From Massilistercora timonensis (GTDB taxonomy: Bacteria; Bacillota; Clostridia; Lachnospirales; Lachnospiraceae): a DNA stretch of 64,000 bases. The position numbers and the translations under genes are program-made. Of this stretch, positions 9,280-18,141 are shown piece after piece (positions within the stretch are counted from its first letter, which is position 1; each line of letters begins with the position of its first letter). Location of the stretch: assembly GCF_900312975.1 (NCBI RefSeq), contig NZ_LT990039.1:496001-560000 (forward strand). The letters run 5' to 3'. The notes beneath the pieces were generated by a model that worked only from the letters and a program-made list of their open reading frames with translations, was not told the DNA's origin and did not search any database.

Positions 9280-10215
9280 CTAGTTTCCAGCCATCTGCGC
9301 CGCAACCTCAGCCGCGAAGTCCTCGTTCTTCTTCTCCAGGCCCTCGCCGGTCTCATAGCGGACGAATTTCTTAAGAGACAGCTTGGCGCCGGTCTCTTTG
9401 GCTACCTTCTCTACATATTTGCCAACGGTCAGGTCGCTGTCCTGTACATAAACCTGATCCAGCAGGCAGATCTCTTTCAGCTCTTTGTTGAGACGGCCAA
9501 CCAGCATCTTCTCGATAATGTTGTCCGGCTTCGGCTTGCTGCTCTCTTCGTTCTCCTTCTTGGCCTGAGCCATCAGGATCTCTTTCTCGTGCTCAATGTA
9601 ATCCTCCGGTACTTCCTCGCGGGATACATACTTGGGATACATTGCCGCAACCTGCATTGCCACGTTCTTCAGGCAGGTTCTGATCTCGTCGTTCACTACG
9701 TCGGTCTCAGCCTCTACCAGAACGCCGATCCTTCCGCCGCCGTGGATATAAGATACGATGCAGCCGTCGGATACGATCTTCTCAAATCTGCGGATGCTCA
9801 GCTTCTCGCCGATCACCGCGATCTTCTCGGTCAGGGCTTCCTGAACGGTCTTGCCTGCTTCTGCATTCCAGCTCTCAGCCAGGAACGCATCCATGTCTTT
9901 TGCGTCAGATGTCATCGCCTGAGCTACTACATCTTTAACAAATGCCTGGAAATCAGCATTCTTTGCCACGAAGTCTGTCTCAGAGTTTACTTCTACGATC
10001 GCTGCGGTCTTGTCGTCTTTGACTTCCGCCATTACGATACCTTCTGCCGCGATACGTCCGGCCTTCTTCTCTGCCTTTGCCTGGCCGTTCTTTCTCAGAT
10101 ATTCGATAGCCGCGTCCATGTTGCCGTCAGTCTCGCTCAGAGCCTTCTTGCAGTCCATCATGCCCGCGCCGGTCATCTCTCTTAACTCTTTTACCATACT
10201 AGCTGTAACTGCCAT
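9280..10215 (-). CDS. tsf: Translation elongation factor Ts
   Basis: This 311-residue protein is the guanine-nucleotide exchange factor that recycles EF-Tu in the cytoplasm. The N-terminal UBA-like module VKELREMTGAGMMDCKKALS and the following DAAIEYLRKNG are diagnostic. SETDFVAKN and a C-terminal dimerisation-type region follow. Length is close to the usual 300-310 residues. It starts 24 nt after the rpsB stop with an AGGAGA-type ribosome site, in the conserved rpsB-tsf order. Confidence 0.98.
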   Translation of the reverse strand: MAVTASMVKELREMTGAGMMDCKKALSETDGNMDAAIEYLRKNGQAKAEKKAGRIAAEGIVMAEVKDDKTAAIVEVNSETDFVAKNADFQAFVKDVVAQAMTSDAKDMDAFLAESWNAEAGKTVQEALTEKIAVIGEKLSIRRFEKIVSDGCIVSYIHGGGRIGVLVEAETDVVNDEIRTCLKNVAMQVAAMYPKYVSREEVPEDYIEHEKEILMAQAKKENEESSKPKPDNIIEKMLVGRLNKELKEICLLDQVYVQDSDLTVGKYVEKVAKETGAKLSLKKFVRYETGEGLEKKNEDFAAEVAAQMAGN

Positions 10216-10239
10216 GATCCTTCTCCTCCAAATTTCCTT

Positions 10240-11013
10240 TTACTCTTCTGTCTCGACAGCTTCAGAAGCCTCAGCCTCTGCTGCTTCCCCGGCAGTCTCC
10301 TCGCCGTAAACTTCCTCGTCTGCGCCGGTCATTCCCTGATTAGCCTCTACCACTGCGTCCGCCATCTTGGAAACGATCAGTTTTACTGCACGGATAGCGT
10401 CATCGTTGCCCGGGATCACATAATCCAGTTCCTCCGGATCACAGTTGGTGTCCGCGATACCGATCAGCGGGATTCCAAGGATATGAGCTTCCTGAACACA
10501 GATTCTCTCCTTCTTCGGGTCAACTACGAAGATCGCGTCCGGAAGTCTCTTCATCTCTTTGATACCGCCAAGGTTCTTCTCCAGCTTCTCCCACTCTTTC
10601 TTCAGCTGGATCACTTCCTTCTTCGGCAGAACATCAAAGGTTCCGTCCTCAGCCATTCTCTCGATCTCTTTGAGACGTCCGATCCGGCTCTTGATGGTCT
10701 TGAAGTTGGTGAGCATTCCGCCCAGCCATCTCTCATTTACATAGAACATTCCGCAGCGCTCTGCTTCTGTCTGGATCGCGTCCTGGGCCTGCTTCTTGTT
10801 TCCTACGAAAAGGATGGTTCCGCCCGCTGCCGCGATGTCGGCAACTGCCTGATAAGCCTCGTCAACTTTGCCTACAGACTTCTGCAGGTCGATGATGTAG
10901 ATCCCGTTTCTCTCCGTGTAGATGTACGGAGCCATCTTGGGGTTCCATCTTCTGGTCTGGTGTCCGAAGTGAACACCTGCTTCTAAAAGCTGCTTCATTG
11001 AAATAACACTCAT
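10240..11013 (-). CDS. rpsB: 30S ribosomal protein S2
   Basis: This 257-residue protein assembles into the small ribosomal subunit. [22 protein letters not shown] and the [16 protein letters not shown] segment are S2 signatures. The acidic alanine/glutamate-rich C-terminal tail is common in clostridia. I chose the ATG at 11013 because GGAGG lies 8 nt upstream and homologues begin MSVISMK. A longer frame to 11202 runs through the leader and promoter and is not coding. It heads the rpsB-tsf operon; its promoter overlaps the terminator of the preceding hydrolase gene. Confidence 0.98.
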   Translation of the reverse strand: MSVISMKQLLEAGVHFGHQTRRWNPKMAPYIYTERNGIYIIDLQKSVGKVDEAYQAVADIAAAGGTILFVGNKKQAQDAIQTEAERCGMFYVNERWLGGMLTNFKTIKSRIGRLKEIERMAEDGTFDVLPKKEVIQLKKEWEKLEKNLGGIKEMKRLPDAIFVVDPKKERICVQEAHILGIPLIGIADTNCDPEELDYVIPGNDDAIRAVKLIVSKMADAVVEANQGMTGADEEVYGEETAGEAAEAEASEAVETEE

Positions 11014-11125
11014 GTTTCTTTCCTCCATTTGGTTTTTTCTTCCGCATGTCCATAAGCCCTTGAAACCGCGGCTTTCCTGCCATCGGCACCGTCTTGGGCA
11101 AAGACAGGCGTGTTTTTTTGCGACT
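11014..11125 (-). promoter_or_regulatory. 5' leader of rpsB
   Basis: About 110 nt of untranslated RNA precedes rpsB. It can form small stems (for example GTCTT/AAGAC and CCTG/CAGG). Leaders of r-protein operons often bind their own product. I see no match to a leader class I can name, so regulation is only a suggestion. Confidence 0.35.
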
Positions 11126-11131
11126 TTTGTA

Positions 11132-11160
11132 TAATAGCACAAAACCCTTGCGATTGCAAG
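11132..11160 (-). promoter_or_regulatory. rpsB promoter
   Basis: On the minus strand TTGCAA (11155-11160), a 17-bp spacer, and TATTAT (11132-11137) form a good sigma-A promoter. The -35 box lies within the terminator hairpin of the upstream gene. Confidence 0.7.
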
Positions 11161-11167
11161 GGTTTTG
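11142..11167 (-). terminator. Terminator of the upstream NlpC/P60 gene
   Basis: An 11-bp stem (11142-11152 with 11157-11167; AAAACCCTTGC and complement) with a GATT/AATC tetraloop ends in TTTT on the minus strand. It lies 29 nt past the stop of the hydrolase gene. Confidence 0.75.
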
Positions 11168-11195
11168 TAAGGATTATCATATACTGTTCTATTTC

Positions 11196-12353
11196 TTACC
11201 AATATCTTCTCACTGCCAGCACAGTTCTGTAATTGGCCGGCGATGTTGTCTTGATCCCGCCTGACGGATAAGGTTTGCTGTTGGAGGCGTGTACCACCGT
11301 ATTATTGCCAATATAGATAGCCACATGTCCGCTGTAACAGATCACGTCGCCCGGAAGCTTGTCCGCATAGCTTACTGCCTTTCCGCCGGAACGGATAGCG
11401 CTGGAAGAACGGGGAGTAGAGATCCCGAACTTCTTATGGATCTGCTGCACAAACCCGGAGCAGTCAATACCATTGGTCAGGCTGTTCCCGCCGTATACAT
11501 ATTTATTTCCTATGTATTCGCATCCTTTATTGGCGATCTGCTGTCCCAGAGAAGCATTGCCAGGCTTGGAACTGGAAGAAGAACCGCCGGATGGTTTACT
11601 GCTGGAAGGTTTACTGTCAGAAGGCTTACTCTCGGAAGAATCCTGTTCCTGATCCTGATTTTGATCCTCTTCCGTCACCGACTCAATGACCTCATCTACC
11701 GCAGAAGTATCTGCTTCGTTCGTTGCCTCCTGGACCTGAGCCTCTGCCGCTTCTCTTGCAGCCGCAAGCTGGGTGTCAAAATCGGCGATCTGTTCTTCCA
11801 TCTGGGTCAGAGTGGTCTGCAGGTTAGCCTTCTGGCCCTCCATATCCTGGGCCATCACTTCCATATCTCCCTTTCCTGCCTCCAGATCCACCTTCAGATC
11901 TTTGATCTCGTTCTTCGTCTCCACGTATTCATCCAGCATATCCCGGTCGTATTTGTTAACCTTCTGGACATACTCCGCTTTATTAACGAAATCAGTGAAA
12001 TCTGTGGCTGAAACAAGAACAGAAAGATAAGACTCCACTCCATTCTCATACATATATTTGATACGAAGCTTCATGTCTTCGTACTGCTGCTTTTCTTTTT
12101 CTTCAGCCGCCTCCAGATCCTTTCCCACCTGGTCGATCTTCTTCTCCGTGTTCTCTATATCCTTCTGGAGCGCTTCATATTCCACCAGAAGATCTACCAG
12201 ATCCTGATTTACACTGGCTACCTGGGCTTCCGCCTGGCTTTTCTGATTCTCCAGTGATTTCACATCATCCTGAGGCGCCGCATAAACAGGCGCTACAATC
12301 ATAGAACCCACCACAGTACCTGTGATGAGTGTTCTGATCAAACGTCTCTTCAT
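11196..12353 (-). CDS. Secreted NlpC/P60 cell-wall endopeptidase with coiled coil
   Basis: This 385-residue CwlO/PcsB-like protein probably cleaves peptide stems of peptidoglycan outside the cell. It has a lysine/arginine-rich start and hydrophobic core (about residues 1-26) ending in AAP, so a signal peptide is likely. A coiled coil spans about 28-205, followed by a Ser/Pro/Lys linker of [12 protein letters not shown] type (about 235-265). The C-terminal NlpC/P60 domain carries Cys in GIDCSGFV, His in SGHVAIYIG and a further His in VVHASN. Hydrolases with this layout are often kept inactive until FtsEX engages the coiled coil; that is family knowledge. It is a tandem paralogue of the next gene upstream. 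Confidence 0.93.
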   Translation of the reverse strand: MKRRLIRTLITGTVVGSMIVAPVYAAPQDDVKSLENQKSQAEAQVASVNQDLVDLLVEYEALQKDIENTEKKIDQVGKDLEAAEEKEKQQYEDMKLRIKYMYENGVESYLSVLVSATDFTDFVNKAEYVQKVNKYDRDMLDEYVETKNEIKDLKVDLEAGKGDMEVMAQDMEGQKANLQTTLTQMEEQIADFDTQLAAAREAAEAQVQEATNEADTSAVDEVIESVTEEDQNQDQEQDSSESKPSDSKPSSSKPSGGSSSSSKPGNASLGQQIANKGCEYIGNKYVYGGNSLTNGIDCSGFVQQIHKKFGISTPRSSSAIRSGGKAVSYADKLPGDVICYSGHVAIYIGNNTVVHASNSKPYPSGGIKTTSPANYRTVLAVRRYW

Positions 12354-12460
12354 AAATTCTCACCCATCCTTATCAATTGTACTTTACTCATACGCCCCCG
12401 CATACTTATAGACAGGATACAATATTTTTAGATATATTTCAATCCTTTTTCACAAATTAC

Positions 12461-12490
12461 CAAAAATTCCCCGGCAATAAACCGGGGAAT
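12461..12490 (-). terminator. Terminator of the second NlpC/P60 gene
   Basis: The stem ATTCCCCGG (12466-12474) / CCGGGGAAT (12482-12490) is followed on the minus strand by TTTTT, 12 nt after the stop codon at 12502. Confidence 0.85.
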
Positions 12491-12501
12491 CCCATCTTCT
12501 T

Positions 12502-13533
12502 TTACCAATAACGTCTGTACCAGGGAGATCCATATACTGCTGCAACTTTTACCACATCGCCGGTATGAGGCGCATGGATCATCTGACCTCCGCCAATGTA
12601 GATTCCTACATGACCCACGTAACATACCACATCGCCCGGTCTGGGGTTGCTGACCGGCTGACCGCCGCCGCCCTGAGCTCCCGAAGTACGTCCCAGGCTG
12701 ATTCCCGCCACCTTATGGCAGTACTGCACAAGCCCGGAACAGTCAAGTCCCTTGCCCGGCGTCGTTCCACCATATACATAGGGTACGCCAAGCTGCGTAT
12801 ACGCGGCGCTGACAATCCTCTGAGCCACAGCGGTATCACCCTTGGCCACATAGTTGCTGGAAGTATTCTGACTTCCGTTTCCACCGCCATTACTCTGAGC
12901 TTCCCGGGCCTCCTGCTGTCTCCTCGCCTCAGCCGCGGCTTCTACTGCTTCCTGGATCTGTCCGTTGAGGTCTTCAATCTCTCCCTGCTTCTCTTCAATA
13001 GTCGCGTTCAGAGACTCTTCTTCCTCTTCGTACTCTGTCTGCATTGTTTCAATGTCCGCCTGCTCCTTCTCCAAAGTTGTCTTGAGCGTCGCCACTTCCT
13101 TCTTGGTAGCCACATACTCATCCAGTTTTTCTCTGTCATAGGAGTATACATTCTGAACATATTCCGCGTTATTTACAAAGTCTGTAAAGCTGTCAGCCGC
13201 CACCAGCACTTCCAGCATACTAGCGTCGCCCTGCTCATACATATATTTGATACGAAGCTTCATATCTTCGTACTGCTGTCTCTCTTTTTCTTCCGCTTTC
13301 TGAAGATCTTCCTCTGCCTGGATAATCTCCTCGCCCTTCGCGATCAGATCTGCCTCCAGCTGATCCAGTTTCTCTATCGTAACCGTCAACTGCTCCTGAA
13401 GTGAAGCAACCTCACTCTGAGCCGCCGCCTTATCCTCTTTCAGTTCGTCTACGGATGGTGCCGCGAAAACCGGCGTTGCGATCAAAGAACTTGCCGCAAA
13501 TGCTGCCAGAAGCCTTATCCCAAATTTCCTCAT
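12502..13533 (-). CDS. Secreted NlpC/P60 cell-wall endopeptidase (tandem paralogue)
   Basis: This 343-residue protein has the same plan as its neighbour: signal peptide (LLAAFAASSLIATPVFAAP), coiled coil over about 25-205, Asn/Gly/Ser-rich linker, then NlpC/P60 with Cys in GLDCSGLVQ, His in VGHVGIYIGG and a His in MIHAPH. The segment [15 protein letters not shown] is shared with the neighbour, so the pair arose by duplication. I placed the start at 13533 because AAAGGA lies 8 nt upstream of MRKFGIR; upstream in-frame ATGs are too close to or before that site. The linker is shorter and less charged than in the paralogue. Confidence 0.93.
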   Translation of the reverse strand: MRKFGIRLLAAFAASSLIATPVFAAPSVDELKEDKAAAQSEVASLQEQLTVTIEKLDQLEADLIAKGEEIIQAEEDLQKAEEKERQQYEDMKLRIKYMYEQGDASMLEVLVAADSFTDFVNNAEYVQNVYSYDREKLDEYVATKKEVATLKTTLEKEQADIETMQTEYEEEEESLNATIEEKQGEIEDLNGQIQEAVEAAAEARRQQEAREAQSNGGGNGSQNTSSNYVAKGDTAVAQRIVSAAYTQLGVPYVYGGTTPGKGLDCSGLVQYCHKVAGISLGRTSGAQGGGGQPVSNPRPGDVVCYVGHVGIYIGGGQMIHAPHTGDVVKVAAVYGSPWYRRYW

Positions 13534-13662
13534 TATCATCATCCTTTTACAAAAAATTGACATAAACCTTATAATAAATCCATATATCGAATAAATTATA
13601 TCCCATCCTCAACACTTTTGCAACATTTTTTAATAAATTTGTAACATATCCCCCCAGTTCAG

Positions 13663-13724
13663 CAATACAGCCATTCAGGAAGGAAGTCATGCTCGCATGA
13701 ACTTCTGACTGAATGGCTGTATTG
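13663..13724. repeat. 62-bp palindromic element with nested hairpin
   Basis: A perfect 16-bp inverted repeat (13663-13678 with 13709-13724, CAATACAGCCATTCAG and complement) encloses a second stem, GAAGT-CATGC / GCATG-A-ACTTC. No T-run follows on either strand, so it is not a normal terminator. It lies between the convergent ends of nothing: both neighbours are minus-strand genes. It could be a REP/MITE-like mobile palindrome or an RNA-processing hairpin. Confidence 0.7.
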
Positions 13725-13763
13725 AGTGAGCGCCGTCTTATGAGCAAAACAGCGGAAGCCGGT

Positions 13764-14714
13764 TTACACCCGCGCCGCCGATCCTTCTCCCGCATCCGGC
13801 AGATCCGGCTTCTCCTCGATCCGCTGGATAAACAGATACATAGAGGAGGCAACCGCCGCGCAGGCCACCGTGATCACCCCTGCCCGCATAGGTTCCTGGA
13901 GCAGCCAGTCAAAGAGGTGGAACTGGGTGGCGAATACTGACAGAAGGTTCACCGCGATATGGGCCGCCACCGGCGCCTTCACGGAACCATATTTCTCATA
14001 GATGTAACAGAATACCATTCCCAGCAGGAAGCCGTAGATCATCTGAATCATATTCATATGAAGGAATGCAAATACGGCGGAAGCATAAAGCGCTGCCTGC
14101 CAGAAAGGCGCCCGCTCCCGCAGCCGCTTGAACATCAGGCCCCGGAAGACCAGTTCCTCGCACATGGGGACCAGAACCCCAAGGCAGATGATCTGCGCCG
14201 CGAAGGGAGCCGCGTAGAGCAGAGATATGGTCTGCTCATAGGCTGCGTCATAGCTGGACAGGTTGCCGATCAGCACCAGGTTGTTAAATCCCAGGGAGAT
14301 CCCCAGCACCATCAGGATCAGGGCAAAATATTTCCACAGAGGCGCTTTCTTATTTGGCACGATACCTGCCATCCGCTCCCGCAGCCGGTCCTTGTGGAAC
14401 ATCACAAGAAGCACAGGGATGGTCACCAGGGCCGCCACCCCTTCCACAATGGTAGTCACATTCAGGATCTCGCCCATCAACTGCTGGTAGAGATCACTGA
14501 TCTTGCTCTGGTCCATGGCCGCCTGGTTCACCAGATCTGGATTGTTTGCCATAAAGATAATGGTGAAAGCGCCCGCCGCAAGGACGGACACACCAAATCC
14601 GATGGCCATCTTCAGGATCAGGGGGCTCCACAGGTGCCAAAGCCTCTTTCCATATGATTCCTGCCCGCCTTCGGGCATTCTATATTCCTGACTCATAGTC
14701 TTCCTCACTTTCAT
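13764..14714 (-). CDS. CPBP family intramembrane glutamic protease
   Basis: This 316-residue polytopic membrane protein has about eight hydrophobic segments. The CPBP (Abi/Rce1-like) motifs are present: EELVFRG with the catalytic glutamates, AFLHMN with the first His, and AHIAVNLL with the second His and Asn. Bacterial members are implicated in membrane-protein processing and in bacteriocin self-immunity; no bacteriocin genes are nearby. GGAG six nt upstream supports the ATG at 14714. An alternative MSQEYR start 18 nt downstream also has a ribosome site. Confidence 0.9.
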   Translation of the reverse strand: MKVRKTMSQEYRMPEGGQESYGKRLWHLWSPLILKMAIGFGVSVLAAGAFTIIFMANNPDLVNQAAMDQSKISDLYQQLMGEILNVTTIVEGVAALVTIPVLLVMFHKDRLRERMAGIVPNKKAPLWKYFALILMVLGISLGFNNLVLIGNLSSYDAAYEQTISLLYAAPFAAQIICLGVLVPMCEELVFRGLMFKRLRERAPFWQAALYASAVFAFLHMNMIQMIYGFLLGMVFCYIYEKYGSVKAPVAAHIAVNLLSVFATQFHLFDWLLQEPMRAGVITVACAAVASSMYLFIQRIEEKPDLPDAGEGSAARV

Positions 14715-14786
14715 TCATTGCTCCTACCATTCTACTTCCCCTGACCGAAACATGCAATTAAAAAAGTATAAAAATGTCAGATCCCC

Positions 14787-14826
14787 GAAAAAGAGACGGC
14801 CTTTTTCCGTCAAAAGGCCGTCTCTT
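14787..14826 (-). terminator. Terminator of the brnQ-to-deacylase operon
   Basis: A 14-bp stem (14792-14805 with 14812-14825, AGAGACGGCCTTTT) is followed on the minus strand by TTTTT. It lies 17 nt after the stop of the prolyl-tRNA deacylase gene. Confidence 0.88.
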
Positions 14827-14842
14827 CTCTTTCATTTCTTAT

Positions 14843-15334
14843 CTACAGTTTGATCTTTACCACGTCCACGTCCAGGTTCCACAGGAATTTGTCCAGATCT
14901 TTAAAAGACAGGAACACAGTGGCTGTATTTTCCAGGGGATGAATACCCAGGCTCTTGCATCTTGTCAGGTCTTTGTCGATGAAAAACTCCACCGCATGGT
15001 CCGTATCGTTCATAAGGCCAAAGGGGGTTACCCCGCCCTGCTTCACACCCAGGTACTTCTCCAGCCGGTCCTCAGAGGCAAAGCTTAAGTTGCCTGCTCC
15101 CAGCTGCCGTCCCAGGCTTTTTAAGTCCACCTTCTTGCTCTCCTCGCAGGTCACCAGGAAGTGCCGTTTCCCCTTGGCGTCCCGCAGAAACAGGTTCTTG
15201 CACAGTGTCCCCTTCTCCGGAAGACCCAGCCGGTCCATATCTTCCATTGTATATACCGGTTCGTGCTCTACCACTTCATATTTGATCTTCTGCTTGTCCA
15301 GCGCGTCATAAACTTTTTGTTTCTGGTCTTCCAT
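14843..15334 (-). CDS. Prolyl-tRNA deacylase (ProX/YbaK-type editing protein)
   Basis: This 163-residue free-standing editing domain hydrolyses mischarged tRNA in the cytoplasm, typically Ala-tRNA(Pro). The domain fills the whole protein: TLCKNLFLRD with the conserved lysine, HFLVTCEESKKVD, and GGVTPFGLMND, the GxxP-type loop. Length and motifs fit the PrdX/ProXp-ala group rather than the shorter YbaK cysteinyl-tRNA group. It follows the dus gene by 35 nt and has an AAGGAGGG-type ribosome site. It is the last gene before the operon terminator. The exact tRNA substrate is inferred. Confidence 0.88.
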   Translation of the reverse strand: MEDQKQKVYDALDKQKIKYEVVEHEPVYTMEDMDRLGLPEKGTLCKNLFLRDAKGKRHFLVTCEESKKVDLKSLGRQLGAGNLSFASEDRLEKYLGVKQGGVTPFGLMNDTDHAVEFFIDKDLTRCKSLGIHPLENTATVFLSFKDLDKFLWNLDVDVVKIKL

Positions 15335-15369
15335 ACCGGAGCCCTCCTTCTTTTTTCCTTCTCTATGAA

Positions 15370-16320
15370 TTATAGGGCAGCCCGCGGGGAATGTAAAGCA
15401 AAAACTTCCTCCACCGCCGCCTGATATTCCGCCAGACTGCCGGATTTCCGGATCTTTTTCGCCTGCTTTTGGCTCTCCGGGAACAACCCGTTAAGATATG
15501 CCCACAGTTCCTTCATCTTGAAGAGCACCGGCCGCTCTCCGGCCCCCAGTTCCTGATACCCCTTGCAGATCTCCTCAAGAAAAGCTTTCAGCCGCTCCCC
15601 GTCCAGCTCTTCTCCTGCCCTTCCTTCCATCTGTTCCACAAGGGCGGGATTGGCGATCACGCCACGGCCCAGCATAACCGTGTCCGTCCCGGGAAATTGC
15701 TCCGTCAGACGCTTCCCATCCGATGCGCTGCGGATATCCCCGTTGTAGCAGAGTGGATTCCGGCTGTGCTCCCGGGCATAGGCGTAAGCCTCCAGGTTCA
15801 CCCTTCCCTGATAGAAATCCTGCTGGGTCCTGGGGTGAAGGATCAGCTCTTCCAGCGGATACCGGTTATAGACAGCAAGGATCTCTTCAAATTCCTCCGG
15901 GTGATATTTCCCCAGGCGGGTCTTCACCGAGATCTTCTGATCCCCGTGGGCGAACACCTCCTCCAGGAAATGGTCAAGCGCCTCCGGGTCTGCCAGGAAT
16001 CCCGCTCCCCGGTTCTTGGACACCACCGTCTTGGAGGGGCAGCCAAAATTCAGATTCACCTCCTGATATCCCAGGTCTTTCAGCTTCTTCATGGTGCGCA
16101 GGCAGTCACCGGCCTGATTGCTCATGATCTGAGGGATCAGGTTCATCCCCTCGTTCCGTCCCGGGTCGATCTCCCGCATCTCCCGGGCGCTGAACCCCTT
16201 CTTGCTGTGAGGTACTAAAAAGGGGGTGAAATATTTCTCCATCGGCCGGAAATATTTATGATAGGCGGCCCGATAAATATCGGTAGTGACCCCTTCCATG
16301 GGCGCAAGATAATACCGCAT
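15370..16320 (-). CDS. tRNA-dihydrouridine synthase
   Basis: This 316-residue FMN-dependent enzyme reduces uridine to dihydrouridine in tRNA D-loops. LAPMEGVTTDIYR at the N-terminus, NLNFGCPSKTVVSKNRGAGFL with the catalytic Cys, KTRLG, and MLGRGVIANPAL are Dus signatures. I chose the ATG at 16320 because GGAG lies 9 nt upstream and the protein begins MRYYLAPMEG; a longer frame to 16437 lies within the preceding gene. The start overlaps the end of the DUF975-type gene by 65 nt, which suggests translational coupling. Confidence 0.93.
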   Translation of the reverse strand: MRYYLAPMEGVTTDIYRAAYHKYFRPMEKYFTPFLVPHSKKGFSAREMREIDPGRNEGMNLIPQIMSNQAGDCLRTMKKLKDLGYQEVNLNFGCPSKTVVSKNRGAGFLADPEALDHFLEEVFAHGDQKISVKTRLGKYHPEEFEEILAVYNRYPLEELILHPRTQQDFYQGRVNLEAYAYAREHSRNPLCYNGDIRSASDGKRLTEQFPGTDTVMLGRGVIANPALVEQMEGRAGEELDGERLKAFLEEICKGYQELGAGERPVLFKMKELWAYLNGLFPESQKQAKKIRKSGSLAEYQAAVEEVFALHSPRAAL

Positions 16321-18139
16321 CTTCCGTCTCTCCTTCTTCCTCTGTCTCTGCCTTCTGATAGTCGGTGATCCCTTTCCCTTCATTCGGATGCACGCTGGAG
16401 TAGGCAAGATCCCCCACGAATACCGCCGCCAGCGCAAGGCTTACAGGCACCAGGGCTTTCCCCGGGATCCTGCGGATCTGATTGTCCAGGATGGGGGCCA
16501 GCACATAGACGATGGCCAGGCCGCCCAAACCGAATACCAGAAGCCCTTCCGCGCAGATCCTGCCGTTCAGGTTCAGGAAATATCCGCTGTAATCCCACCA
16601 GCGCTGACCGTTATGGGCCATTTCCAGATACAGGGAGGAAAAATATTCCACGCAGCCGCATAAGACCACGGTAGCGCCAAATTCCAGCAGCGGCCTGGCT
16701 CTCAGCCGGTTCAGCGCCACCAGGATCAGCACGCCGCCGCAGCCGTAGATAGGCAGCCAGGGACCATGGAGCACGCCCCGGTTGACAAACTCTCCGTCTG
16801 AGATCAGATGGAGGCTTACTTCCCAAAGCCAACCGATGAAAGAAAAGGCGAAAAACATCAGGATCAGCGACCACACCGAATATCTGCGGAAATAGTTGAT
16901 CATCTCGATCCGGCTCCGCTTCTCGTGCTCCGGAATAGCGGACATCCGAATGGGATAGGCCTTCCCGCTGATCACGTCCTGCAGGGAGGCAAGCCGGATC
17001 CTGCGCTTCACCCGCTCCTCATATTCCCGCTCATTGGCGCTGTAGAATAAGGTAACTCCAAAAAAATCCGCCAGCGCCTCCGTAAGACTGCTGCTTTTCT
17101 TCTTCTGGACCTGCTCTTCGTCCAGAAGGTAAATCAGGTCGCTGTAGGTCTCCACCACAGTGCCCAGGTCCGGCTTCTCAAAGAGATAGGGATCATTTAA
17201 CAGCTCTGCCTTCTCCCCCTCTTCCTTCTTGTAGGTTTCCCGGACCCGGACATAGTATTCCGCATAAGCGGCCATCCGATAGGGGTTGGAATAAAAGATC
17301 TCTGAAATCCCCAGGGTGGCTCCTCCCAGGATCACCCAGCCCAGGAAACTCATTTCCATCAGGAAGCATTCCCACTTATGCCCCCGCATCATTTTCCGGG
17401 ACAGGGTTATCGCCTCCAGAGGCCGCACATCCGGGTTCTCCGCCGCGATATAGGGCACCAGGAAATAGGAATACCGCTTGATCACGCCTCCGATAAGGGT
17501 CAGGCTCCACAGGAACTGGAAAAAGGAGGCCGCGAACATGGTGCAGGACACCCGCACCCACCGTTTCACCCGGAGCAGGAACAAAAGTCTCTGAGGAGAC
17601 ACCTTCTCATAGGTCCGCCCCTCCAGGAAAAACCGCCTCATGATCACCGTAAACATATTGATGAAGAAAAACCACACCAGGAATGCCAGCACCAGACCGA
17701 CCACGATAAAGAGGATCAGCATGGCTTCCGTGGAATCTACCACCGAGCGCACCGCCATGATCACCGTGGCGATCATGGCCCCCGACTCAATCCGGTTGAC
17801 CGCCTCGGCAAACACACCTCTGGTCCTGCCAAGCACTGCGTTGCTCCCCTGATCGTCTTTTGCCTCCTGCACCAGAGCCCGGGAAGTCTCCCGGCTCTTT
17901 TCGTCCTCCCCCATGATCGCCTCCGCGATGGCGGTGCTCATATCCGGCGTCTCCGGCACCATGCCAGTGGACACTTCCGCAGTCAGCTCTCCCTCGGAAG
18001 CCATGGTGATCAGCTCCAGGCCTCCAAAGGATTCCGCTCCGATATAACCTGCCGCCAGGCAGAGGACCACGAAGATCCAGTAATGCTGCTTCAGGGATCT
18101 CCTGGCCTGTTGTTTTAATTCCTTCCGATTAACTCTCAT
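16256..18139 (-). CDS. Polytopic membrane protein: DUF975-type domain fused to a putative ABC permease (PF06541-like)
   Basis: This 627-residue membrane protein has two parts. Residues about 1-300 contain five or so hydrophobic segments and the DUF975-like pattern AITLSRKMMRGHKWECFLMEMSFLGW followed by NPYRMAAYAEYYV. After a charged cytoplasmic stretch (about 305-410), the C-terminal half has FIGWLWEVSLHLISDGEFVNRGVLHGPWLPIYG, GCVEYFSSLYLE and WDYSGYFLNLNGRICAEG, which match the PF06541 putative ABC permease family. Function is unknown for both families. It starts 2 nt after the DUF2130 stop and its last 20 codons overlap dus. The fusion of these two families is the notable point. Confidence 0.8.
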   Translation of the reverse strand: MRVNRKELKQQARRSLKQHYWIFVVLCLAAGYIGAESFGGLELITMASEGELTAEVSTGMVPETPDMSTAIAEAIMGEDEKSRETSRALVQEAKDDQGSNAVLGRTRGVFAEAVNRIESGAMIATVIMAVRSVVDSTEAMLILFIVVGLVLAFLVWFFFINMFTVIMRRFFLEGRTYEKVSPQRLLFLLRVKRWVRVSCTMFAASFFQFLWSLTLIGGVIKRYSYFLVPYIAAENPDVRPLEAITLSRKMMRGHKWECFLMEMSFLGWVILGGATLGISEIFYSNPYRMAAYAEYYVRVRETYKKEEGEKAELLNDPYLFEKPDLGTVVETYSDLIYLLDEEQVQKKKSSSLTEALADFFGVTLFYSANEREYEERVKRRIRLASLQDVISGKAYPIRMSAIPEHEKRSRIEMINYFRRYSVWSLILMFFAFSFIGWLWEVSLHLISDGEFVNRGVLHGPWLPIYGCGGVLILVALNRLRARPLLEFGATVVLCGCVEYFSSLYLEMAHNGQRWWDYSGYFLNLNGRICAEGLLVFGLGGLAIVYVLAPILDNQIRRIPGKALVPVSLALAAVFVGDLAYSSVHPNEGKGITDYQKAETEEEGETEDAVLSCAHGRGHYRYLSGRLS

Positions 18140-18141
18140 CC

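Noticed and set aside
11014-11202. N-terminal extension of rpsB by 63 codons
   Set aside because: It passes through the promoter, terminator hairpin and leader; a strong ribosome site marks ATG 11013.
14263-14490. Short plus-strand frames over the protease gene
   Set aside because: Shadow frames of a conserved CPBP membrane protein.
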